A DNA stretch of 26,272 bases from Deltaproteobacteria bacterium (GCA_021159525.1 JAGHEC010000125.1:1-26272), one strand, 5' to 3'; counted from the first letter of the stretch, positions 8,131-16,574 are shown. The notes: generated by a model from the sequence alone, not told the origin. Translations and numbers: made by a program.

Positions 8131-8754
8131 TCACTTAGCCAAGGCAGAATAAACATCCTTGATGATAGCCGTGCTGATTTCTCGCATGGCCTGGCTCATG
8201 GCCCGGGCCAGGGCCTGGGGGTTTTTCTCGGAGAGCGGTTTTTCTGTGCGATACGATTTCTGAAAGAGGACCTGCCTGCTGACATCGGGTTCGTTGTTTG
8301 ACATGAGGGCGACGGTTACCGTCAGCACGGCCTTCCAACCCTCCGGGCCATCCCACTCCACAAACTCATCCACCGAACCCTCCAGGGCACAGGAAACACG
8401 AACGTTGCTATCATAGGGCAAAACAGCCTCAAAAAGGTCGGAGTTCCGCATGTCCCGGCGCAGAAAGTCGGTGACCATGTCCCCTGGATTGGCCCGCCAT
8501 TTGTGATAGAAATACTCATCCCGCTTGAAGGGCCCCTCCCGGTAAATGATACGGTTTGTGTTGTAAATCGGCGCCACGCTGAACCGTTCGACCTGGAGCG
8601 ACACCGGGATCGGCTTGAGGTCTCGTATTTGAGGAGAGCCATATTCCAATGTGTAGTGGTGAACCCGGTTTCTCGGTTGTTTGAGATTGAGGCACCCTCC
8701 CATAATCACCAGTATGCTCAGGCACAGCAACCACATCCTTGTTTTGTCATCCAT
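8131..8754 (-). CDS. ABC-type transport auxiliary lipoprotein (MlaC/PqiC-position)
   Basis: The 207-aa protein has a lipoprotein signal peptide with lipobox IMGGC (acylated Cys21). A periplasmic domain of the ABC-transport auxiliary type found in PqiC-like proteins follows, starting near VHHYTLEYG and ending in an alternating alpha/beta region (QALARAMSQAMREIS). Such lipoproteins partner MCE-domain transporters and probably link the MCE ring to the outer membrane. It is the last gene of the MCE operon, 23 bp after mlaD. No separate MlaC-like periplasmic carrier gene is present in the window. The family is assigned from motif layout plus context. Confidence 0.85.
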   Translation of the reverse strand: MDDKTRMWLLCLSILVIMGGCLNLKQPRNRVHHYTLEYGSPQIRDLKPIPVSLQVERFSVAPIYNTNRIIYREGPFKRDEYFYHKWRANPGDMVTDFLRRDMRNSDLFEAVLPYDSNVRVSCALEGSVDEFVEWDGPEGWKAVLTVTVALMSNNEPDVSRQVLFQKSYRTEKPLSEKNPQALARAMSQAMREISTAIIKDVYSALAK

Positions 8755-8777
8755 GGGGAATCCCTTTATTGCTGCGG

Positions 8778-9788
8778 TTATTTTTCTTCGGGCGCTACAC
8801 TTCGAGGCGCCGGGGGCTCGCCGAAAACCAGCTGGGAGGGCTGGTCGGCAAGGAGTTCCAGAAACCGGTTCAGATTGTCGGTGGCCCTTTCCAGGTTCCG
8901 GGCGCTGACGGAAAGCCTACCCTTGATCTGGACAGCTGAATCGTCTGTTTTATCGATAAAGGCCGTCCCTTTTTTCAGCAAGAGATTGACATTGTCAACG
9001 GCCTTGATCAGCCCCTTCAACACCTCCTCAATCTCCTGTTTATTCCCGGAGAGGAGCCTTTCAGCCCCCGCCATGGTCTGAGTTGCCTCTTCCACGGTAT
9101 GCATGGCCTGGGCCACCAGTTGATTCATGCCCCGGGCCGTTCGATCAACAGATTCAAGGATGCGATCCCATCTTTCGCGGTTCAGCATACGGTCGGCACT
9201 GTCAAGGGTTGACTTGATCCTTGTGGAGATCCCCTTGACGTCAGCATTGGCCATCATCAGGTTTATATTGTCGAGGCTCAGTTTCACTTTTTCCGAAATC
9301 CCCTTCAAGTCCAGGGATTTGACATGGTTGATCATCTCGTTTAATTCACTGAGGATCTGAGTCAGCTCCGAGGGTTTGGAGGCTACAATCGGGTACTCGG
9401 AAGGAAAGGTGACGTGCGGGGACCGGTCCGGTTCACCCGGTTTTTTTCGATCCAGTTCCACGAACACGCTCCCGGTAATCCCCACGCTTTTCAACTGGGC
9501 CACGTAAGTTCGGTCAAGGGCCTGGCCTGTTTCAATCTTCATGACAACCTCGATCAGCTTTGAATCCGGAGCCACCCGGATCTTTGCGACGCGGCCGATC
9601 GGCACCCCCCTGTATTTGACGGGGGCGTCCTGGCTCAGGCCTTGAACCGATTCATTGAAGTAGGCTGTATAAAAGTGCCCCTTTTCCAGATAACGGGACA
9701 TACCCAGCCAGATAATAGCTGCCAGGCTAATGCTGATTCCGCTGATCACAAACAGGCCCACGGCAAATTTGGTTTTCTGGGAGGCCAT
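8778..9788 (-). CDS. mlaD: MCE-domain (MlaD-like) substrate-binding protein
   Basis: The 336-aa inner-membrane-anchored periplasmic protein has an N-terminal TM helix (about 8-27). An MCE domain follows (about 38-115, including GLSQDAPVKYRGVPIGRV, the SVGITGSVFVEL strand and SEYPIVASKPSEL). After it comes a long helical/coiled-coil tail (about 130-320, heptad-like Leu/Ile with MNQLVAQAMHTVEEATQ). Such proteins form hexameric rings that pass phospholipids between inner and outer membranes. The ATG overlaps the stop of the ATPase gene (TAATG at 9786-9790), implying translational coupling. The tail is longer than in E. coli MlaD (183 aa) and resembles other bacterial MCE proteins with an extended helical C-terminus. 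Confidence 0.93.
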   Translation of the reverse strand: MASQKTKFAVGLFVISGISISLAAIIWLGMSRYLEKGHFYTAYFNESVQGLSQDAPVKYRGVPIGRVAKIRVAPDSKLIEVVMKIETGQALDRTYVAQLKSVGITGSVFVELDRKKPGEPDRSPHVTFPSEYPIVASKPSELTQILSELNEMINHVKSLDLKGISEKVKLSLDNINLMMANADVKGISTRIKSTLDSADRMLNRERWDRILESVDRTARGMNQLVAQAMHTVEEATQTMAGAERLLSGNKQEIEEVLKGLIKAVDNVNLLLKKGTAFIDKTDDSAVQIKGRLSVSARNLERATDNLNRFLELLADQPSQLVFGEPPAPRSVAPEEK

Positions 9789-10570
9789 TATCCAGTACCC
9801 TTCTTGTTGAGGCCCCTGTCCGAGGCCCGACGGGTGAAGAACCGCCTGACAAATGGATTTTGACTGTGATCCCGCAGATATGCGGGATCACCCTCAGCGA
9901 TAATCCCCTTGGAGGCCTTATCCAGCATAATGATTCTCCGGGCCACGGTAAAGATGCTTTCCAGTTCGTGGGTCACAATGACCATGGTGGTTCCCAGGCT
10001 CTTGTTCAGATGGAGAATAAGTTCATCCAGTTCAGCAGAGGTAATGGGATCAAGCCCTGCAGAAGGCTCGTCAAAAAAAAGAATCTTTGGATTCAGGGCC
10101 ATTGCCCTTGCCAGACCGGCCCTCTTTTTCATACCGCCGCTCAATTCTGAGGGGAAGTGATGCTCGTACCCCTGGAGATTCACCAGTCCCAGCTTCATCC
10201 TCACGAGCGTCAGGACCGATTCCAGCGGCAAAGAGGTGTATTCTTCAATGGGAAGGGCCACATTTTCTGCAATCGTCATGGAGCCAAAAAGGGCGCCTCC
10301 CTGATACAACACCCCGACTTTTCGCAGAATCTTCTGGAGCTTGGCCTCGTCCTGGGCGGAAACCTCGTCGCCATCCAGGATAATGTGGCCGGAAATGGGC
10401 GGTATAAGACCGATAATGGCCTTCATCAGGGTGCTCTTGCCGCATCCGCTGCCTCCCAGGATGACAAAAATCTCGCCTTCGTAGATGTCAAACGAGACCT
10501 GATCGAGGACGGTCACGTCACCGTATCCAACGCTGAGATCTCTCACCTGAATAATGGGCTGCTTGGTCAT
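9788..10570 (-). CDS. mlaF: ABC transporter ATP-binding protein, MlaF-like
   Basis: The 260-aa cytoplasmic ATPase powers the MCE lipid transporter. It shows Walker A GGSGCGKST, a Q-loop region (VLYQGGALFGSMT), signature LSGGMKKRAGLARA, Walker B ILFFDEPSAGLDP and a switch His in VTHELES. The LSGGM variant and the GALFGSMT segment are characteristic of the Mkl/MlaF group. The gene begins 9 bp after the permease and overlaps mlaD by TAATG. Confidence 0.95.
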   Translation of the reverse strand: MTKQPIIQVRDLSVGYGDVTVLDQVSFDIYEGEIFVILGGSGCGKSTLMKAIIGLIPPISGHIILDGDEVSAQDEAKLQKILRKVGVLYQGGALFGSMTIAENVALPIEEYTSLPLESVLTLVRMKLGLVNLQGYEHHFPSELSGGMKKRAGLARAMALNPKILFFDEPSAGLDPITSAELDELILHLNKSLGTTMVIVTHELESIFTVARRIIMLDKASKGIIAEGDPAYLRDHSQNPFVRRFFTRRASDRGLNKKGTG

Positions 10571-10579
10571 TCGCGGGTC

Positions 10580-11740
10580 CTATCCCCAATAACGGAGTAT
10601 CACTGAAAAAACAGAGTCGGAGAGGATGATCAGAAAGATGCTGCTCACCACGGCAGACGTGGTTGCCCGCCCTACGGATGCAGCCCCGCCGCTCACCTGA
10701 AACCCCCGGTAACAGCCAATCCAGGTGATCAATACCGCAAAGACGCCGCTCTTGAGAACGCCCCAGAATATGTCAAAGAGCCTCAGCGTCTTGATGGTCT
10801 GTGCAATATATGAATGGACGGTCAAATCCAGCATGGAAATGCCGACCAAAAGGCCTCCAACGATCGCAAACAGGTCTGAAAACAGGGTCAGGATGGGGAC
10901 CATGACCATTGCCGCCGTCAGTTTGGGAACCACGAGGAACAGAACCGGATTGAATCCCATGGTAAAGAGGGCGTCCACTTCTTCCGAGATCTTCATGGTC
11001 CCGATCTCAGCGGCAAAGGCCGACCCGGATCTGCCGGCCACGATAATGGCGGTAATGATGGGACCCAGCTCGCGGGTCATGGCAAGGCTCACCAGGGATG
11101 CGACATAGATATTGGCCCCGAATTGCTGGAGCTGAACCGAGGACATGAAGGCCATGATCAACCCCATGAGAAAACTGATAAGGGCCACAATGGGGAGTCC
11201 GTCCACGCCTACCCTCTGCATATACAGCAGGGTATCGGACTTTCGCAGGGACCTGGGTTTGGCGCATACATGAATAAGGGAAAGGAGGATCGATCCGACA
11301 AAGGTGACGGCATCATTCAGACCCGACATCTGCTGTATTACTGCGTCCCCGATCCGGGTGAACAACCCCGGAGATTTCTTCTTGGGAATCGGGATCTCTT
11401 CCTCCAGGGAATCGAGATTGAAAAGGGAGAGGAGTTCCTTTATGCGGTCGCTTGCGCGGGTGATATGAAACGCCGCCTTTGCCCGGGCCGCTGTCTTCCT
11501 TAATTCGGCCAGGACCAGTACGCCGAAATCATCGAAATAATCGACCTGATGCAGGTCCACGCACAAAGAGGCAAAGACGGATTTCTTCAACCGGTCGGTC
11601 AATTCCTCAATCATTGGGCCTGCAGTGGTTGCATCCACTTTTCCATGCAGCCGGAGGATCAAGGCGCCTTGAGGATCTTCCGAGATATCATATTGAGGCG
11701 CTGAAAACATGTTGTCTGCTTTAATGCCCCTTGAGTGCAT
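10580..11740 (-). CDS. mlaE: STAS-MlaE fusion permease of the MCE lipid transporter
   Basis: The 386-aa protein joins an N-terminal STAS/MlaB-like domain (about 15-118, with GKVDATTAGPMIEEL and VDLHQVDYFDDFG) to a C-terminal MlaE permease. The permease (about 135-386) has five or six hydrophobic helices and the family segment TRELGPIITAIIVAGRSGSAFAAEIGTM, written here across two parts of the domain. In E. coli the STAS protein MlaB is separate; here it is covalently linked, as in other MlaE-like permeases. ATG 11740 overlaps the TAA of the preceding sensor gene (TAATG), so coupling is likely. An internal ATG at 11710 (MFSAPQYD) is an alternative start. Confidence 0.94.
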   Translation of the reverse strand: MHSRGIKADNMFSAPQYDISEDPQGALILRLHGKVDATTAGPMIEELTDRLKKSVFASLCVDLHQVDYFDDFGVLVLAELRKTAARAKAAFHITRASDRIKELLSLFNLDSLEEEIPIPKKKSPGLFTRIGDAVIQQMSGLNDAVTFVGSILLSLIHVCAKPRSLRKSDTLLYMQRVGVDGLPIVALISFLMGLIMAFMSSVQLQQFGANIYVASLVSLAMTRELGPIITAIIVAGRSGSAFAAEIGTMKISEEVDALFTMGFNPVLFLVVPKLTAAMVMVPILTLFSDLFAIVGGLLVGISMLDLTVHSYIAQTIKTLRLFDIFWGVLKSGVFAVLITWIGCYRGFQVSGGAASVGRATTSAVVSSIFLIILSDSVFSVILRYWG

Positions 11741-13068
11741 TATTGACTTTTGTTCCGGTTGAGGCCGTCAAAATGTAGGCCCTTCAGATCCGTTTCCTCC
11801 ATATTGTATCGCTCCCTGAGCAGGTCCATATCCATCTGGAAAACAAGCCAGCCTGCAAAGGCGCCCTTATCGTGCAGCTTGAACGCAATTTCGGTTTGCC
11901 GAATACCCATGGGATGGTCCTTTTGTCCTCGATAAAGGGTCACGACCTTGTAATCCACGCTCCCCCTTTCACCCAGATCAATGCCGGAATAACTGTTCCC
12001 TATCATCTCCTTTTCATCCAGATCAGGAAGAATGGAGTAGGCATCGAATACCCGTTTATCTTTTCCTATGAGCAAAAGGCTTGCGAAGGGAAGCTCAGAC
12101 CCCTCTTGAGCGCTGAAAAACCCTTTCATCACGTGGGTCGTCTTCTGCCGGTCCCCGGCCGCAAAGGGCTTTACGAGCAGCGATCGCAGCAGCCGGTAAT
12201 TGAAAACCAGATCGTTTTTCAGGTCTTCTTTTCTTGTATCGGCAATATAATAGCCCTTTGAAAAATAAGGATACGCAAAGAAGATGCTCACTGCCCCCAC
12301 AATCAACAAAACCGATAGTGGGATGATGCATTGTTTCACCCGCTGGTAGCGTTTGGCAACCATCTCTGCCTGGGTGGTATCCCTCCCCGAAAAGAGGATC
12401 CCCTGAAAATTGTGCTGACCATCGTACAGGATTGTGGTGCTGATGGAGACGTAGCGTATGCCTTTCCTCGGGTGTTTGACCTTCAGGGTCCTTTCACCCA
12501 CCGAAAGTTTGGATATAACTTCCTGGAGGAAATGGCGGTACTTGGCAGGGTCTTCATACAGCTCCTCAGCCGGCCTGTGGCGCATCTGCTCTTCTTCCAT
12601 GCCGTACAGCTTTTCCGCAGCATGGTTGCATGACAGAATTTTTCCGTCTTTATCGGTCAGGATTATCGCATCCGGAAGCCGATCGCAGAATTCTTTCAGT
12701 CCGCAAACGATCTGGCTGGTTTCGTTGAGACGCCGGGCCAGATGCCAGGCGAATTCCCGTACTACTTCCGGAAACTCGATGAAAAAATTCGGAAGTTCCT
12801 GTGCGGGTATCCTGATGACGGTCAGATCGCTCAGGGCCTTTACCGTGGCGCTCCTGTGCTCCCCCAAGAGAAAAGACATCTCTCCGAATATCGACCCCTT
12901 TTCTGATATTTCAGAGAGTTTCTGGGTTCCCTTGAGAACACCAGCCTTTCCATCCACCACTATGTAAAGGTCTTGTGAATCGTCACCCTCGAGAAAGACC
13001 GTCTGACCCATCTCAAAGGTCACTTTGTATTTATCTAATCCTTCTTTGTTTAAGACATTATCTAACAT
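11740..13068 (-). CDS. Cyclic-nucleotide-binding/PAS membrane sensor heading the Mla operon
   Basis: The 442-aa protein begins with a CRP-type cNMP-binding domain (about 12-118; phosphate-binding cassette FGEMSFLLGEHRSATV). A PAS domain follows (about 125-240; DRLPDAIILTDKDGKILSCN and GILFSGRDTT). One TM helix lies at about 248-270 (IIPLSVLLIVGAVSIFFAY), then about 170 residues that would lie outside the inner membrane. No kinase, cyclase, methyl-accepting or DNA-binding domain is visible. The C-terminal region is unassigned; a sensory fold is inferred. Its stop overlaps the permease start (TAATG), so it is the first gene of the lipid-transport operon and may modulate it. Only weak Shine-Dalgarno sequence precedes ATG 13068, because a palindromic repeat begins 11 bp upstream. 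Confidence 0.85.
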   Translation of the reverse strand: MLDNVLNKEGLDKYKVTFEMGQTVFLEGDDSQDLYIVVDGKAGVLKGTQKLSEISEKGSIFGEMSFLLGEHRSATVKALSDLTVIRIPAQELPNFFIEFPEVVREFAWHLARRLNETSQIVCGLKEFCDRLPDAIILTDKDGKILSCNHAAEKLYGMEEEQMRHRPAEELYEDPAKYRHFLQEVISKLSVGERTLKVKHPRKGIRYVSISTTILYDGQHNFQGILFSGRDTTQAEMVAKRYQRVKQCIIPLSVLLIVGAVSIFFAYPYFSKGYYIADTRKEDLKNDLVFNYRLLRSLLVKPFAAGDRQKTTHVMKGFFSAQEGSELPFASLLLIGKDKRVFDAYSILPDLDEKEMIGNSYSGIDLGERGSVDYKVVTLYRGQKDHPMGIRQTEIAFKLHDKGAFAGWLVFQMDMDLLRERYNMEETDLKGLHFDGLNRNKSQ

Positions 13069-13078
13069 GAAACAGCAT

Positions 13079-13224
13079 CAGCTCAATGATTAGGGGGATA
13101 ACAGCGAACCTACCACATGGCCGGGATGATTTTTCTTGCCCTTCGGGCAAAGCGACCGAAGAAGAGACGGCGCCCTCCCGGCAGTCGCGTCAGAAAAACC
13201 CTCCTGACCCGGGTTATTGAGCTG
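13079..13224 (-). repeat. Dispersed palindromic repeat, full copy (copy d)
   Basis: A complete 146-bp copy is bounded by CAGCTCAATGATTAGGGGGA on the left and GTTATTGAGCTG on the right. It contains GATGATTTTTCTTGCCCTTC, an inner GCCCTTCGGGC hairpin, and then the GGCAGTCGCGTCAGAAAAAC arm. The left terminus lies 11 bp from the start codon of the cNMP/PAS sensor gene, so the element forms the leader of the Mla operon. Confidence 0.85.
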
Positions 13225-13271
13225 TTAGGTGAGGCAGACAATCCCGAATTTGACCAAAAATCACCCGTGAA

Positions 13272-13310
13272 CGGTTACGCAAAACCCTTCCGACCCTATT
13301 TATTGAATTA
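13272..13310 (-). repeat. Degenerate half copy of the palindromic repeat
   Basis: GGTTACGCAAAACCCTTCCG followed by CCCTATTTATTGAATTA resembles the GCGTCAGAAAAACCC...CCATTTATTGAGCTG arm of the dispersed element, with several mismatches. It lies 47 bp beyond the full copy d. The rest of 13311-13390 holds only a 7-bp hairpin (AGGTCTT/AAGACCT, 13379-13399) over the stop codon of the kinase gene. Confidence 0.45.
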
Positions 13311-13390
13311 CTACATGAAGCAGATATTAGCCGCTGTTTGGATCAAGGGAAAATCATCCGGGCCTGAAGACTGTCATGAGGTCTTATTGG

Positions 13391-15208
13391 TCAAGACCTG
13401 TCAATCGGAAAGGACACGACAAAGGTTGTGCTCCCCCCTTCGGCCATGATCTCAATTTTCCCCTTTAGGAGACGGATGATGCGGTAGGTGATATACATGC
13501 CCCTGCCCTCACCTTCACCCTCGACGATTTTCTGCCGGTCTTGTTCGGATATCTCCCCTGTATTCTTGATCTCCACACAGGCCCAATCGCCCTCTGAATA
13601 TGTCCTTACAGCCAGTTCTCCCCCTTTGAATGGAATCGCCTTTGTGGCATTGTTCAGGAGATTGTCAAGCACCCTTTCCAGATGGAGGGCATGGCATTTG
13701 ACTTTAATATCGGGATCATAAGGTCCCTCCTTCAAGTCGATGTTGGGTTTGAGTTGCTCTTTGATGGCCTCCCGGTTGATCTCGAACCGTCTCCTCACGA
13801 TATCGGTGAGGTTTACCTTCTGCTCCTCCCCAACCCTGTAGATGCTCATGGCCAGTTCCTGCAAGCGGCTTGTCTCCTCCACCAGGATATCCAGATACTT
13901 TTGCACCTGGACCCTGGATGCCTCCCATTCACCCTTTTCCGCGATCTTCTTGAGGCGTCTCGCAAATCCCGCGGTCGCAATGGCCGGGTTCTTGAAGTCA
14001 TGCAGGGCGTCGTCGAGACGCTCCATTTTCCGGGCCTTCAGAAGTTCCCTCCCCAGAAAAAGAAGGAGATCAATCTCGTCATCTCTGTACCGCTGGCGCT
14101 GATCCACTGCGTCAAAGGTCATGAAATGGGAAATCTCACCGTTGTAGCCGAGAGGAATGTAGAGAATGGAGTGGATATGATGAAATGCTGTAAAACGTTT
14201 GAGATTTTCGGAAATCAGATCACTGCGCTGAGGGTCCACAATCAGGATGTAAAGGGGTGTGACCACCTCGTAGAGGGAGTCTCCGGAATACTGTCTCAGT
14301 TGGAGAAGCAATTCAAAAACCGGCTCCTCACTGACCGGAATGACCTTGCCCACGGTATGATAGCCGCCTACGCTCGGGAACCCGGCCTCCAGGATGACAT
14401 GACCTAAATCTTCTGAAACGGAAAAGAGGGTGCAGCTCTGAAGATCCACGATATCGGTCAGCTCCGGAAGCACTTCATTGAACGCTTCTGCCAGCTTGAC
14501 GCCCCCCCTGGACCCCACCTTCTGAAAGATGTGGCGGACAATGGCCTCCTTCTTTTCGGCCATCCTGTGCATGGAAAGGATCTTCTTGCGGGCAATGACA
14601 AAGCTCAAACGCTTGGCCATGGTATTGGCCGTCTCGATCTCCAGCGGCCTGAACTCGCGGTCTTTCTCTGCATAGTAAATCTGAATAACCCCTATGGTGT
14701 CCCGTTCCCGGGGGAAAAACCGGGGAATCTCAAGAGGAATGGCCAGCAAGGAGTGAACCTGCTTGCTCTGGATCACATCCTTGTTGTGGTAGCGTTCTTC
14801 TCTGGAAAGATCCGGAGCCACGTAGGCCTGTCTTGTCTTGACCACCTCGCCCGCAATGCTCCCGTCAAGTGGAATAATGGCCTCGCGATTCTCTTCTGAG
14901 GAAGGGTAGGAACAATAGGAGAGCATCTGTTCTGTCTGAGGATCGTAGATCCTCACCGAGGCCGAACTGGCCCCCAGAAATTCAACCATAAATCTGGTTG
15001 CGCTCTCCAGGATCTGCGGCTCGGAAAGGTCTGCATCAATATCAACGATCTTATTGATCTGGGCGATGAGTCGAGTCAGGAACAACGACAGCACATTTTC
15101 GTCAATCCATTTCATCAAAATGGACCAGAATCCCTTGTCAACAGGGACCCCCTTGGCCCAGGGCTGCCCTCGGATTTGTTTCGCTAAGTCCTCCAGTCTC
15201 AACAACAT
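13391..15208 (-). CDS. Soluble GAF-GAF sensor histidine kinase
   Basis: The 605-aa protein has no TM segment or signal peptide. Two GAF-like domains (about 60-210 and 235-390; the first includes PLDGSIAGEVVKTRQAYVAPDL) precede a HisKA-type dimerisation helix. Its phospho-acceptor is His403 in ALHDFKNPAIATAGF. The HATPase domain has an N-box (LERVLDNLLNNATKAI), a G1 box with Asn instead of the usual Asp (VEIKNTGEI), and a G2 region EGRGMYITYRIIRLL. The G1 Asp-to-Asn variant occurs in active kinases, so activity is likely but not certain. No response regulator lies nearby, so it is an orphan kinase in this window. The GAF ligand is unknown. Confidence 0.9.
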   Translation of the reverse strand: MLLRLEDLAKQIRGQPWAKGVPVDKGFWSILMKWIDENVLSLFLTRLIAQINKIVDIDADLSEPQILESATRFMVEFLGASSASVRIYDPQTEQMLSYCSYPSSEENREAIIPLDGSIAGEVVKTRQAYVAPDLSREERYHNKDVIQSKQVHSLLAIPLEIPRFFPRERDTIGVIQIYYAEKDREFRPLEIETANTMAKRLSFVIARKKILSMHRMAEKKEAIVRHIFQKVGSRGGVKLAEAFNEVLPELTDIVDLQSCTLFSVSEDLGHVILEAGFPSVGGYHTVGKVIPVSEEPVFELLLQLRQYSGDSLYEVVTPLYILIVDPQRSDLISENLKRFTAFHHIHSILYIPLGYNGEISHFMTFDAVDQRQRYRDDEIDLLLFLGRELLKARKMERLDDALHDFKNPAIATAGFARRLKKIAEKGEWEASRVQVQKYLDILVEETSRLQELAMSIYRVGEEQKVNLTDIVRRRFEINREAIKEQLKPNIDLKEGPYDPDIKVKCHALHLERVLDNLLNNATKAIPFKGGELAVRTYSEGDWACVEIKNTGEISEQDRQKIVEGEGEGRGMYITYRIIRLLKGKIEIMAEGGSTTFVVSFPIDRS

Positions 15209-15486
15209 AACAGGCCTCCTGATCGGTGGCTGGCCCTCATCCCTATGGAGCGGAAAAGAGCAGGGCCACCGTCTTTCGCGCCCATCTGTTCCTTTGAAAA
15301 TACTAAATAATGCCAGAACAGCGCCGTTACATCTTGAAAAGCTGCAAAAAAATACCAGTAAAAGGTAAAAAAGTCAAGCAAGTGTAAAGGAAAACGCACA
15401 TGTGTAGACCTTGACCCGCGAATAAGCTTATGCTAATCTTCATTGTGACAAAATCACCATAAGCAATTCATTTGGAGCAACCGATA

Positions 15487-15864
15487 GTGGCATCCATGAC
15501 AGTAAAGCGGTCCTTTCAGGTCCTGGAGTTGGCGCCGGGCGCAACTCTGAATGAGGTGCGGCAGGCCTACAAAGACATGGCAAATATCTGGCATCCGGAT
15601 CGCTTCTCCGGAAATCCCCGCCTGCAATACAAGGCCGAGCAAAAGTTGAAAGAAATCAATGCGGCCTATGAAACATTGAAGGCGTTTTTCCAGGGGCATG
15701 CCCTCTCCGGTCGGGCTGCAACCCATAATGACGCCATGATGAACAACCGGAAAGTCCCGGTGACAAGTCGCACTGAAATGGCGGCGGAAGCCGGAACGGT
15801 GTTTGTCCTCGGTCTTCTCTCCCATGTTTCTTCTGCATGGCGCCGTTTTGTGGAAAAGGATTAA
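15487..15864 (+). CDS. Small J-domain (DnaJ-like) protein
   Basis: The product is about 125 aa. A J-domain covers roughly residues 5-65: FQVLELAPGATLNEVRQAYK (helices I/II), the diagnostic HPD in IWHPDRF, and INAAYETLKAF (helix IV). The remaining 55 residues have no zinc-binding or client-binding domain of classical DnaJ. A weakly hydrophobic stretch near the end (GTVFVLGLLSHVSSAWRRF) could be a membrane contact. J-domains stimulate an Hsp70 ATPase; this is a class III-type accessory. Start choice is uncertain: GTG 15487 follows a GGAG, ATG 15496 is in frame, and a TTG at 15472 would extend it. It is divergent from the histidine kinase gene. Confidence 0.85.
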   Translation: MASMTVKRSFQVLELAPGATLNEVRQAYKDMANIWHPDRFSGNPRLQYKAEQKLKEINAAYETLKAFFQGHALSGRAATHNDAMMNNRKVPVTSRTEMAAEAGTVFVLGLLSHVSSAWRRFVEKD

Positions 15865-16171
15865 CATCTCTCCCCTCATAACAAAAAGTAAAGATCAGGG
15901 GCCCGAGGACCCGGCTTTGGTTATCCCCGGGGGATTTAGTCTGCTGCAAGTTGAATGGCTCAAGAAGTGCCGTAAATTGGTTTTTCCAATACTTCAATAC
16001 TCCATTACTCATGGTTGAGCCCGTCAGGCAGGACCATATACCTCCAACCTGGCGCTTGAAACCAGAATTTCCATATGCCACGATACGGCAAGAAAAGCAG
16101 GAAAGATGCCGTAAAAGGCAAATTTTGCTTGAGCTTTTTAGAAAGCTGTAGTAATAAACAAAAATTCTGAT
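15865..16171. other. Gene-free stretch with short tandem-like repeat
   Basis: No gene is supported here; crossing frames lack ribosome sites. Two features stand out. CCAATACTT, CAATACTCC and ATTACTC follow one another at about 15988-16012, an imperfect tandem of a short unit. A GATACGGC...GATGCCGT pair lies at about 16081-16113. Neither matches an RNA family I can name. Confidence 0.4.
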
Positions 16172-16244
16172 AGCTCAATAAATAGCGGCAGGAGGGTTTT
16201 TCTGACGCGACTGCCGGGACTGTTGTCCCCCTAATTATTGAGCT
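16172..16244 (+). repeat. Dispersed palindromic repeat, short form (copy e)
   Basis: Both ends are intact, AGCTCAATAAATAGCGGCAG and CCCCCTAATTATTGAGCTG. The conserved GGAGGGTTTTTCTGACGCGA core is present, but the middle is deleted, giving only 73 bp. The internal deletion with both ends kept shows that the termini define the unit. Confidence 0.85.
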
Positions 16245-16286
16245 GATACTAAAAATTTCACACAGATTCCATCTGTGCGGTTAGGT

Positions 16287-16425
16287 GTTTCACCGCGCAG
16301 GCGCAGAGTTTACGGAGGAAAAGGATTGCTTCTTTTCTGCAGATAGGGGAGAAAAGAACCAACCGGTGTTTCGATTTTACCGGCATGCTTGAAAAAAAGC
16401 GCTCTTTGCGTCCTTGCGGTGAAAT
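16287..16425. repeat. Second, unrelated inverted-repeat element
   Basis: The left end GTTTCACCGCGCAGGCGCAG (16287-16306) is matched in inverse by the right end CTTTGCGTCCTTGCGGTGAA (16404-16423): TTTCACCGC is shared exactly, then a GCGCAGAG/CGCAAAGAG-like stretch. The unit is about 139 bp, encodes nothing and looks like a non-autonomous element or palindromic spacer. It sits precisely between copies e and f of the other repeat. A small CACAGAT/ATCTGTG hairpin (16261-16277) lies just before it. The terminal sequence resembles an intergenic repeat I recall from several bacterial genomes. Confidence 0.65.
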
Positions 16426-16460
16426 AAAGGTTCTCATCAATCTGCATGGCTTAAACGTAA

Positions 16461-16574
16461 CAGCTCAAAAAACAGGGGCAGGAGGGTTTTTCTGACGCGA
16501 CTGCCCGGGATGGCGAAAGAAAAATCATCCTGCACCGGTGGCAGGTTCGCTGTTATCCCCCTGCGTATTGAGCT
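16461..16574 (+). repeat. Dispersed palindromic repeat, full copy (copy f)
   Basis: A 114-bp copy is bounded by CAGCTCAAAAAACAGGGGCA and GCGTATTGAGCTG. Both the GGGTTTTTCTGACGCGACTG arm and the AAGAAAAATCATCCTGCACC arm, with TTCGCTGTTATCCCCC, are present. It is the cleanest compact example, showing how the two arms are imperfect inverted copies of each other. The gap from 16575 to 16743 holds the leader of the next gene. Confidence 0.88.

Noticed and set aside
16172..16574. Clustered repeats considered as a CRISPR array
   Set aside because: The units are long, palindromic, of variable length and not regularly spaced; no cas gene is visible.
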